Part shown: piece by piece, positions 7,715 to 13,951 of the stretch
How the letters are laid out: the number at the start of each line of letters is the position of its first letter
Position numbering within the stretch: the first letter of the stretch is position 1
From: Candidatus Hodarchaeota archaeon
GTDB taxonomy: Archaea > Asgardarchaeota > Heimdallarchaeia > Hodarchaeales > YT1-039
DNA length: 17,857 nt
Assembly (NCBI GenBank): GCA_016840025.1
Contig: JAEOTF010000444.1
Coordinates: 1-17,857 of the forward strand
Reading direction: 5' to 3'
Translations under genes and position numbers: made by a program
Notes under the pieces: generated by a model
Database searches by the model: none
What the model was told of the DNA's origin: nothing
The model's input: only the letters and a program-made list of their open reading frames with translations

Positions 7715-7764
7715 GGATAAATATACTACTTCTCTCCCTTTTTAATTACTAATGGACAATAATC

Positions 7765-7784
7765 GCTTATTATTCATAATAAGC
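7765..7784. terminator. Palindrome between convergent genes, possible bidirectional terminator
   Basis: GCTTATTAT-TC-ATAATAAGC is a perfect 9-base inverted repeat around two bases (or eight pairs around a TTCA loop). It lies in the 78-base gap between the rightward SSGN-repeat gene and the leftward RHH-nucleotidyltransferase gene. Being symmetrical and between converging 3' ends, it could mark both transcript ends. A T-rich stretch (CCCTTTTTAATT) precedes it on the plus strand. Confidence 0.5.
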
Positions 7785-7792
7785 AAGTTAAT

Positions 7793-8656
7793 TCAAGATT
7801 GTTTAATCAGTTTTCTAAGATCTCGGACATGTTCGAGATCATGTTCAGAATGAAGATTTACCCAATTACCAGCAATAAGATAACCATAAAGTGTACGATC
7901 CTGGATCAGTTGGGGGAAAATATCTTCTTGTAGAGAGTAATTAACTTTACCAGGAATTATCCGGTGAAAGATTTCAGGTGAAAGAACAGCGATAAGAGTA
8001 CCTACTAGATGCGACCGAGGATTTTTTGGATGTTCTTCATGTGAAATTATACGTGGTCCCCGCATCTCTACTATTCCTGCCAATTCTGTGTGATAGGTCG
8101 TTCTACTGTATATTGCTAAGGTACAAACCGCTCGCTGTTCTTGATGAAACTCAAACAAATCACTCAGATTGAAATCAAAATAAGAATCACATGGAATAAT
8201 TAGAAAATCGGTAGTAACTTTATCTTTCAATAATTCGATAGTTTTAGCTGTCCCTAGGGCTTTTGTTTCCTCAAGATATTCAATCTGAGTACTATACCTT
8301 GATCCATCGCCTATTTTTGCGAAGATATCTGCTAAAATTGTACCGTCTCCAACAATGAAAATTTGAGTAAAACCAAAGATTCGACATCGTTCTATAGTAG
8401 TCTCAATTAAGGAATAATCATTTTCATCTACAGAAATCAAAGGACGAAATGGTTTTTTTGTTTCAAAGAGTAGGAGCTCTGGACGACCACCTGCTAAGAT
8501 TACAGCAGTTCTTACTTTTTTACTATCAAGGTATTCTTTGAGGAAGTTATTGATAGCCTCGCTAGTTGATCTTATGCGTAAGCCATCCACGTGAGACTTA
8601 ATTTCATCTAATAGATCTTTATCAACCGTGATTGTGACTCTTTGTTTTGATGACAA
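7793..8656 (-). CDS. Ribbon-helix-helix domain fused to a degenerate sugar-nucleotidyltransferase
   Basis: Residues 4-46 (RVTITVDKDLLDEIKSHVDG, then IRSTSEAINNFLKEYL) form a CopG/MetJ/Arc-type ribbon-helix-helix DNA-binding domain. Residues 49-285 follow directly and resemble nucleotidyl transferases that activate sugar phosphates: TAVILAGG at 50-57, KALGTAKTIELL, and FLIIPCDSYFDF with the first metal Asp (D157). Catalytic signatures are eroded. The GTR-containing loop after LAGG reads RPELLLF, the PKP lysine appears as Arg in FRPLISV, and the Asp of the terminal WxDxG motif is Asn (N267). It may therefore bind sugar nucleotides without making them and act as a regulator. This role is inference. 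The start is a TTG at 8656, with GGTGGG about eight bases upstream and no ATG available. The gene lies 41 bases downstream of nadB, probably in one transcript. Confidence 0.82.
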   Translation of the reverse strand: MSSKQRVTITVDKDLLDEIKSHVDGLRIRSTSEAINNFLKEYLDSKKVRTAVILAGGRPELLLFETKKPFRPLISVDENDYSLIETTIERCRIFGFTQIFIVGDGTILADIFAKIGDGSRYSTQIEYLEETKALGTAKTIELLKDKVTTDFLIIPCDSYFDFNLSDLFEFHQEQRAVCTLAIYSRTTYHTELAGIVEMRGPRIISHEEHPKNPRSHLVGTLIAVLSPEIFHRIIPGKVNYSLQEDIFPQLIQDRTLYGYLIAGNWVNLHSEHDLEHVRDLRKLIKQS

Positions 8657-8697
8657 ATTACAACGCCCACCGATTATATTTCATCCTACGCACGCTG

Positions 8698-10287
8698 CTA
8701 TGTAGCTATTCTTTGTTTTTTGAGCGGTCTACGAATCAAAGTGTCTTCAGGAAATTGTTGTTTCTTAGGATGATTCACATTAAAATGCACTCCTCGACTC
8801 TCTTTTCGATTTAATGCGCTATCGATAATTGCTTCTGATACGAATGCAATGTTACGGAGTTCAATTAGATCTGATCCGATTAGATAATCCCAGTAATATT
8901 CATGGATCTCTTCGTTTAAGAGAGAAATTCGTTTTTTCGCGCGTTCAAGGCGTTTATCCGAGCGAACAATACCCACATAATTCCACATAGCTCTACGCAA
9001 CTCATTCCAATTATGGGAGATAACAACAGCTTCATCGCTATCGACTGCTCTTCCTACTTCCCATGCAGGAAATGTTTGAACTGGATATGCTTTTTTTAAT
9101 ATCTCAATGGATTCTTTAGCAGCTAAATGAGCCATTACCGCCCCTTCCAAAAGTGAGTTCGATGCTAAACGATTTGCACCATGAAAACCCGTACATGCTA
9201 CTTCACCAATTGCTAACAAATTTTTAATATCAGTAACTCCTGAAGGGGTCGCTTTTACTCCTCCACAAGCAAAATGGGCAGCTGGAACAATAGGGATAGG
9301 TTCGTGGGTGATATCAATCCCTAACGAAAGACATTTACGTGAAATTCCAGGAAAACGTGAAGTAATAAACTGAGAATCTTTATGTGTAATATCAAGAAGT
9401 GCGTACTCATCTCCTGTTCGTTTTAACTCAGCATCAATTGCCCGTGCAACAATATCACGTGATGCAAGTTCTTTTTGAGGATCATACTTTTCCATAAAAG
9501 CCTCGCCGTTTTTATTTCTTAATATCGCGCCTTCTCCTCTCAATGCTTCAGATATGAGAAAATTATGTTCATTCACATGAAAAAGAAGAGTCGGATGAAA
9601 CTGGATGAATTCCATATTCATGAGTGTCGCTCCCGCATGATAAGCCATTGCCATTCCATCACCTGAGGTTAATGGACGATTGGATGTGTAAAGAAAAACT
9701 TTTCCCAATCCTCCTGTAGCCAATACGGTAATACGAGCCGAAAAAGTCTCAATGATTCCTCGGTTTCGATCAAATACATAGGCTCCTCTACAAGTGTTAT
9801 TTTCTACAAATAGATTTACCGCGAGATGATTCTCGTAGATTTGAATAGATTCATTGTTTTGAATGTTATTAATCAGTGCTTTTTCTATTACTTCTCCAGT
9901 AAGATCTCCAGCATGTAATACGCGACGTTTGGAATGACCACCTTCTAGCCCAAGATCATATTCGTCGTCATGTCGACGAGTAAACTCTATACCTAACTTC
10001 ACAAATTCAAGTACTCGAGCAGGACCTTCTTGTACAATTACATCAACAATTGAGGGATGACATAACCCATCTCCGCATTTTATTGTATCTTTTTTATGTG
10101 CATCAAAAGAGTCCAATTTTGATACGACAGCAGCGATTCCTCCCTGAGCATACATGGTGTTACAGTCTTCAATTTCTTTTTTAGTTATAATGGTAACATC
10201 ATTAACATGATCAGCAATTTTCAAAGCATAAGAGAGACCGGCGATACCTGAACCTATAACTAATATATCAGTCTCAATTTCATGCAT
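8698..10287 (-). CDS. nadB: L-aspartate oxidase
   Basis: NadB oxidises L-aspartate to iminoaspartate with FAD, the first step of de novo NAD synthesis; NadA then makes quinolinate. The 529-residue protein has the expected length and motifs: FAD-binding GSGIAG at 12-17, NTMYAQGGIAAV at 43-54, EGGHSKRRVLHAGDLTG at 115-131, FIQFHPT, ALRGEGAILRN, AHFACGG, and HGANRLASNSLLEGAV. The substrate-binding His and Arg residues known from E. coli NadB appear conserved, which favours NadB over succinate dehydrogenase flavoprotein. The start at ATG 10287 follows AAAGGGA by about seven bases. nadA and nadC are not in the window. A promoter with a dyad lies just upstream, and the RHH-nucleotidyltransferase gene follows after 41 bases. 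Confidence 0.95.
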   Translation of the reverse strand: MHEIETDILVIGSGIAGLSYALKIADHVNDVTIITKKEIEDCNTMYAQGGIAAVVSKLDSFDAHKKDTIKCGDGLCHPSIVDVIVQEGPARVLEFVKLGIEFTRRHDDEYDLGLEGGHSKRRVLHAGDLTGEVIEKALINNIQNNESIQIYENHLAVNLFVENNTCRGAYVFDRNRGIIETFSARITVLATGGLGKVFLYTSNRPLTSGDGMAMAYHAGATLMNMEFIQFHPTLLFHVNEHNFLISEALRGEGAILRNKNGEAFMEKYDPQKELASRDIVARAIDAELKRTGDEYALLDITHKDSQFITSRFPGISRKCLSLGIDITHEPIPIVPAAHFACGGVKATPSGVTDIKNLLAIGEVACTGFHGANRLASNSLLEGAVMAHLAAKESIEILKKAYPVQTFPAWEVGRAVDSDEAVVISHNWNELRRAMWNYVGIVRSDKRLERAKKRISLLNEEIHEYYWDYLIGSDLIELRNIAFVSEAIIDSALNRKESRGVHFNVNHPKKQQFPEDTLIRRPLKKQRIAT

Positions 10288-10309
10288 AAGAGAATCCCTT
10301 TAAAGTCCA

Positions 10310-10344
10310 ATGTGTAACCCATTGAAACACATAGCTTATTTACA
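10310..10344 (-). promoter_or_regulatory. Probable nadB promoter with a dyad between TATA and start site
   Basis: Read leftward, TGTAAATAAG (10344-10335) is a TATA-like box. Initiation about 25 bases on would be near 10315, with a 28-base leader to the nadB ATG. Exactly between them lies the inverted repeat ATGTGT-N11-ACACAT (10310-10332). A protein bound there would block initiation, so this could be an operator controlling nadB. The placement is seen; the function is inferred. Confidence 0.45.
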
Positions 10345-10372
10345 ACAGTAGTTTTCCTTCTAAATATAGAGA

Positions 10373-11455
10373 CTAAGTCTGAGTTAGAAAAGAAGTCGAT
10401 AGAATATTAATACAACCTTCCCAAACAGCTTGTGATTCTAGAGCGGAATGGCTTTTAAATTGATTCGCTAACTCAAGAAAGAAACCTTGTAGTTTAAGAG
10501 ATTCAAAATAATTAATTTTTGGGGCAACTAAAGCCAGCATGAATTGTTTCTTTCCTCCGCGGACTGTCTCATCAGGAATCGAATCAAATAGGACATATGC
10601 TTCGGCGTTCACGTTTTTCACAGTAAGGAGTAAATCTTGAGCAGAGTCTAATTTTTCATGTCCATAAATTGCAACTGTCCCATGCCATAACTGCGTTCCT
10701 AATACGTCCACTACATATGTTGTTTGACTAGGATATTGGATTTGAATAACGGGACCGTAAGTTTCATCCCATTCCATAAGAAAAAATACAGCATCTTTAG
10801 GACTATACTCTAACAGAGACGGGTGGACGGTCAAACCTATGGATTGGAGGTCTTTGGGGGTTAAAAAGGCATGTTTCTGGGCATTCAGTTGTTTAGTTAA
10901 CCATTCAAAACATTCGTTGACATTATATCCTGTCTTACAGGAAATAGGTGAAATATGAAAGGACTTCTCAGGAAGGTCGGCAAATTTCTTTAGTTCAAAG
11001 CTTTCAGATATCGTTTCAAGGTCAAGATGGGTACCTACATCCCATTTATTCGCTAGAAACACGATCACTTTCGCTTTTTTTCCCCATTCTACCACTTGCC
11101 AAAACCAGTGATTTGCTTCCTCTAGTCTGGTTCTATCAACAGAGTCAAAGATAAAGATAAGTCCTTCTGCTAATTCAACATAATTCTCCCAGAAGGTTTT
11201 ACGAAACGGAAGGTGTCCTCCTAGATCGAACAGATGATAAGTTATGGCTTGATAGCGTAAAAATTCAATATCTACCCCCATTGTTGTTTTTTGATGTTCT
11301 TTGAACGTATCTGTGCGGAGTCGTTGAATATACGAGGATTTTCCTGCAAAAGAAAGCCCTGTAACTACTATTGGAATCTTCGAGCCAAATTTATTTTCGT
11401 TTTGTGGTTTTACATCCTGATCTTCCTTAGTTAACAAATTGCCGCCCCGTTTCAC
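10373..11455 (-). CDS. Arf-like small GTPase fused to a C-terminal longin/roadblock-like domain
   Basis: Residues about 26-195 form a Ras-superfamily GTPase: P-loop GLSFAGKS at 33-40, switch I Thr57/58, G3 DLGGH at 77-81, NKWD at 136-139, SCK at 172-174. The glycine pair in G3 and the overall spacing resemble Arf/Rag proteins. The usual catalytic Gln after DxGG is His (H81), as in translational GTPases and SRbeta. Residues about 220-345 form a second alpha/beta domain opening with FFLMEWDETYGPVIQIQYP, which resembles longin or roadblock domains found with eukaryotic trafficking and Rag GTPases. That assignment is by eye. No lipidation motif or membrane helix is seen. The start is a GTG at 11455; a TTG at 11437, after GGGGCGG, is an alternative. 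Such fusions are characteristic of Asgard archaea. Confidence 0.85.
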   Translation of the reverse strand: MKRGGNLLTKEDQDVKPQNENKFGSKIPIVVTGLSFAGKSSYIQRLRTDTFKEHQKTTMGVDIEFLRYQAITYHLFDLGGHLPFRKTFWENYVELAEGLIFIFDSVDRTRLEEANHWFWQVVEWGKKAKVIVFLANKWDVGTHLDLETISESFELKKFADLPEKSFHISPISCKTGYNVNECFEWLTKQLNAQKHAFLTPKDLQSIGLTVHPSLLEYSPKDAVFFLMEWDETYGPVIQIQYPSQTTYVVDVLGTQLWHGTVAIYGHEKLDSAQDLLLTVKNVNAEAYVLFDSIPDETVRGGKKQFMLALVAPKINYFESLKLQGFFLELANQFKSHSALESQAVWEGCINILSTSFLTQT

Positions 11456-11851
11456 AACTCATTAATTTCTAAGCTCTGCTTAGTTATTTTTTTTAGTCTA
11501 GTCCCTCATAAAAGGAGTGAGAAATATCAAGTAGAGGTAATTGTAGGACATTTATAAGGTATTCTCCCCTATCCTTACCCCAGACAATTTAACTCATCTT
11601 TATAAGTTATTATAATGTTTAAAAACTCTTTTAAAGAAAAGAGACAGACTATGCATAATTAAGCTAGTATGAATGTCAACGAAGAAGAATTATGGACTTT
11701 TGATATGAAAAATTTAACTGTTAATCTCTAACATAGAAAAAATCTATTGATATAAATTGATTTTCCATGATGAAGTATTTCGAGGATTACCTTGAGAAGC
11801 CTTTGAAGGAGAAATAGTTTTTCTAAGCTTACTAAGTCTGAGTCATATTAT
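11456..11851. other. Intergenic region with GTPase promoter elements and two hairpins
   Basis: Read leftward, CTTATAAA at 11558-11551 is a TATA-like box for the GTPase gene, giving a leader of about 70 bases; a second one lies near 11599-11606. Fourteen bases before the GTG is a perfect stem CTAAGC-TCT-GCTTAG (11469-11483). On the plus strand it is followed by TTATTTTTTTTTAG, so it would also act as a terminator of antisense RNA. A second stem, CTCTTTT-AAAG-AAAAGAG, lies at 11626-11643. The rest, up to the 3' end of the membrane-protein gene, has only very short open frames on the plus strand (20 and 16 codons) that I do not call. Confidence 0.45.
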
Positions 11852-13030
11852 TTATTGTAGAGATTTAGCTGCAATAAAACGATTAATATGAGACCAAGAG
11901 TAGTAATTCATCAACGCAATTCCATTAATTAACATCAACAACATAGGTATAAAAGCAATCCATGCAGTTACTCCAAGAATAGAATAGTCATATGAACTCC
12001 AAAGAACTGCTGATATGACGAAACTAACAACTGATCCTGCAATATTGATGTCCCGAATTCTAGTGTAATTATAATTGTCAATTGCCTTAGTGAATTTTAA
12101 TAGATCCAGGTATGAGGTCGTAATTGCACTTCTATTGTCCAAGTTTCTTTTATTAATCCAGATAGCGATGCCATTGGCAAAAAATGCAAGAGAAAATACC
12201 AAAACTAGAGCCTCGTTATAATTGATAGAGAATGGAAGATAAACGTATAACAACCAAAGTGAAATAAGTGTCAGAATAATACCAAGAGAATAGTAATCCT
12301 GAAAATGGGACAATTGGGTATCGTATTTAGATCGTCGTTCTTCTAAAAATGAGTGATCTATCACATAACCAGAGAAAAGACCTATAATAATAGTGGGGAT
12401 GAGTATAAAGATAGGTATATCATGTAATATTTCTATAAACCTTTCATGGGAAAGGCGAGTGGGATTACTGGGAGAATTTCGCAGATAATGGAATACAACA
12501 CCTAATGTAATCAAGATCAGGTATGAAATGCTCAATGAAGCAATATAGGGGTGATCAATTGCTTCTTGAGGGATATAGCTTGGTTTTTTCATTTCTCTTT
12601 GTTTTATAATTCGTTTTCCACAATTTTCGCAGAATTTGGAGTCACTAGCATTCAACCATTCACAAATTTGACATTTAATTTGTGTAGTTTTACTATAATC
12701 TTCTCTGAAGTCTACAGTAGCGGTTTTAATATCAGCTTCTCTACGGTCCTGGATAATTTTCTCTTCAATCGGTAGATCCATGGCCTGAAGGATTTCAGAT
12801 GGAGAACCGATTTCCTGAATTAATTCTAAAGTTCTTTCAAAATTAATTCTTTCCCGATCTTTATAATCCTCAATGAACTCGTGTATAAATTCTTCTATGC
12901 CTGATAAAATGGTTGTTTGTTGCGTGTTTGCAATTTTTAGTTCTTTCATTCTTTCCTGTAGACTATGCCAAAACGAATTTAACATCTGCCACGCATCTGG
13001 AGTAAAATGCTCCGAAAGCTCTAAATCCAT
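11852..13030 (-). CDS. HAAS-like / zinc-ribbon / six-helix membrane protein paired with PadR
   Basis: The N-terminal 90 residues are helical, ending in EFIEDYKDRERINFERTLEL and IQEIGSPSEILQAM. This is the pattern of HAAS/DUF1700 domains, which are encoded next to PadR regulators and thought to work with them. A zinc ribbon follows (Cys 120, 123, 134, 137), then about six membrane helices (near 163-183, 205-224, 247-266, 272-292, 328-345, 350-373). The N-terminal modules are therefore probably cytoplasmic. ATG 13030 is preceded by GAGGT six bases upstream. That site lies within the last codons of padR, three bases away, so translation is likely coupled. It may receive an envelope signal and control PadR. 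The HAAS call is by pattern, without a profile search. Confidence 0.75.
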   Translation of the reverse strand: MDLELSEHFTPDAWQMLNSFWHSLQERMKELKIANTQQTTILSGIEEFIHEFIEDYKDRERINFERTLELIQEIGSPSEILQAMDLPIEEKIIQDRREADIKTATVDFREDYSKTTQIKCQICEWLNASDSKFCENCGKRIIKQREMKKPSYIPQEAIDHPYIASLSISYLILITLGVVFHYLRNSPSNPTRLSHERFIEILHDIPIFILIPTIIIGLFSGYVIDHSFLEERRSKYDTQLSHFQDYYSLGIILTLISLWLLYVYLPFSINYNEALVLVFSLAFFANGIAIWINKRNLDNRSAITTSYLDLLKFTKAIDNYNYTRIRDINIAGSVVSFVISAVLWSSYDYSILGVTAWIAFIPMLLMLINGIALMNYYSWSHINRFIAAKSLQ

Positions 13031-13033
13031 TTC

Positions 13034-13411
13034 TTAACCTCTTATCATTTCTTGTAAAATTTGATTGATCGTTTTTTGTAGTGTAATCCAAGCTTTTTGC
13101 CTTTGATATAGAACTTCATAAGCTTGATTTGTAATAGAATATACTGCTTTTTGTCTCACAACACCTTCTGCATGGGAAGTGATATCCTCGATTCTTTTCG
13201 AGAGTAATCCTTTTTTTTCTAGTTTAACCATCTGTGGATAAATAGTTCCTGCTCGAAAAGAAATAACACCTTGTGATTTTTCTTTAATCTTCTGAATAAT
13301 TTTATAAGCGCTATAGCTTTCTCCCGAGCTTAAAACAGATAATAAAAGTAATTCAGATAGTTCTTTTCCGAGATATGAACTACATTCTTGAGATTTTTCT
13401 GAATCATTCAT
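13034..13411 (-). CDS. PadR-family transcriptional regulator
   Basis: The 125-residue protein is a PadR winged helix-turn-helix repressor with a short dimerisation tail. Hallmarks are LSELLLLSVLSSGESYSAYK near residues 17-36, the recognition region ISFRAGTIYPQMVKLEKKGL (the GTIYP..L..LE..GL signature), and the wing ending RQKAVYSITNQAYEVL. Ligands vary across the family and cannot be predicted here. It starts at ATG 13411 with a weak AAGTGA upstream, so it may depend on translation of the preceding small ORFs. It is directly followed by the HAAS-like membrane-protein gene, a very common PadR arrangement. The operon promoter at 13661-13707 carries a palindrome that may be its own operator, although TATTCGAT is not the classic PadR ATGT-N8-ACAT site. 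Confidence 0.9.
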   Translation of the reverse strand: MNDSEKSQECSSYLGKELSELLLLSVLSSGESYSAYKIIQKIKEKSQGVISFRAGTIYPQMVKLEKKGLLSKRIEDITSHAEGVVRQKAVYSITNQAYEVLYQRQKAWITLQKTINQILQEMIRG

Positions 13412-13417
13412 ATTTTT

Positions 13418-13471
13418 TCACTTTCTTTTATTATCCATATACGTAATTCCCCAAGGAGCTAGATCACTCAT
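13418..13471 (-). CDS. Possible 17-codon leader ORF before padR
   Basis: An ATG at 13471 opens a 17-residue frame, MSDLAPWGITYMDNKRK, that overlaps the stop of the preceding 53-aa ORF by ATGAGTGA. It ends six bases before the padR ATG. GAGG lies ten bases upstream. This spacing would suit translational coupling through to padR. It could equally be chance or the shifted tail of the previous ORF, so support is weak. Confidence 0.25.
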   Translation of the reverse strand: MSDLAPWGITYMDNKRK

Positions 13472-13625
13472 TTTTACAGCCTCTTTTCTTTTGTTTCTCA
13501 AACTTTTTTCTATAATCGATCCATTCCCCGTTTGCCCATATGTAACCCCTTAGAAACATATGTGCAATATCTTGCTGAGATGGACGAAATGTTGGAGATT
13601 GACCCACTTTTCTAGCTTCTCTCAT
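13464..13625 (-). CDS. Unrecognised 53-residue basic protein, first gene of the padR operon
   Basis: An ATG at 13625 opens a 53-codon frame ending in TGA at 13466-13464. The product reads like a real protein: MREARKVGQSPTFRPSQQDI, then AHMFLRGYIWANGEWIDYRK and a Lys-rich end with one Cys. It is basic, rich in aromatic residues in the middle, and has no membrane helix or signal peptide. GGTG lies seven bases before the ATG. A TATA box at 13668-13661 would start transcription about 14 bases before it, so the promoter fits this start better than that of padR, more than 200 bases downstream. I do not recognise a family. It may be a small partner or regulator of the PadR/HAAS module. Confidence 0.5.
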   Translation of the reverse strand: MREARKVGQSPTFRPSQQDIAHMFLRGYIWANGEWIDYRKKFEKQKKRGCKNE

Positions 13626-13660
13626 ATGTAAACACCACTGATCATCTCATGCAATAATAG

Positions 13661-13707
13661 TATATAAAATATTCGATTATCGAATAGTCGAAATATGATT
13701 ATTCGAT
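13661..13707 (-). promoter_or_regulatory. padR-operon promoter with TATTCGAT operator half-sites
   Basis: Read leftward, TTTATATA (13668-13661) is a strong TATA box, with initiation expected near 13639. Directly upstream, over the BRE position, is a perfect 17-base palindrome TATTCGAT-T-ATCGAATA (13670-13686). A third TATTCGAT lies at 13700-13707, with a degenerate inverted partner GTCGAAATA at 13687-13695. A repressor bound here would compete with TFB. PadR autoregulation is the simplest reading. From 13708 to the next promoter near 13819 nothing else was seen. Confidence 0.55.
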
Positions 13708-13818
13708 ATAGTAAAAAGACTAACAAGAGTAACTGTAAGCATTACATCCACTTTCCACCCGTTTTCTACAGAGTTCCTTCTAAAAACTGTTTTATTTTAA
13801 AAATAATCATTAATCTGC

Positions 13819-13826
13819 TTTATAAA
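13819..13826 (+). promoter_or_regulatory. TATA box of the rightward surface-protein genes
   Basis: TTTATAAA would start transcription near 13848, giving a leader of about 100 bases before the ATG at 13952. That is long for an archaeal mRNA and fits the structured leader described at 13917-13947. A perfect palindrome TGATTAATCA (13831-13840) lies between box and predicted start. No clear purine-rich BRE is visible. Confidence 0.45.
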
Positions 13827-13916
13827 CTTATGATTAATCAATTAAAAAGCTGATCATCCATAGTATGCAAAAGGTAATTTGAAAATACTTTTGAAGATGA
13901 TATGAATGGGAAAAAA

Positions 13917-13947
13917 CATCCTCTTTTCTTATCGAAAGATGAGGGTG
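13917..13947 (+). promoter_or_regulatory. Leader hairpin masking the ribosome binding site
   Basis: CATCCTC (13917-13923) pairs with GAGGGTG (13941-13947) in seven pairs including one G-U. An inner TTTC/GAAA stem closes a five-base loop. GAGGGTG is the Shine-Dalgarno sequence of the gene starting at ATG 13952, so the site is fully buried when the hairpin forms. Translation could thus depend on temperature, a protein or a ligand. The pairing is visible; the regulation is inferred. Confidence 0.5.
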
Positions 13948-13951
13948 TAAA

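Noticed and set aside
7819..7840. Inverted repeat GATCTCG-N8-CGAGATC near the 3' end of the RHH-nucleotidyltransferase gene
   Set aside because: It is wholly inside coding sequence (DLEHVRDL), and a 7-base stem of this kind is expected about once per loop size in such a window.
7821..7850. GTTCGAGATC, resembling a tRNA T-arm
   Set aside because: No matching acceptor, D or anticodon stems around it; it is coding sequence.
11669..11811. Two short plus-strand frames (20 and 16 codons) in the gap beyond the GTPase promoter
   Set aside because: Too short, no ribosome sites, different frames; not enough to claim a decayed gene.
10372..11843. Direct repeat ACTAAGTCTGAGT at 10372-10384 and 11831-11843, both near 3' ends of leftward genes
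   Set aside because: A 13-base match is expected by chance in a window of this size and base composition, and it has no symmetry or other copies.
13831..13840. TGATTAATCA palindrome as an operator
   Set aside because: A 10-base AT-rich palindrome is common by chance; noted only as part of the promoter region.
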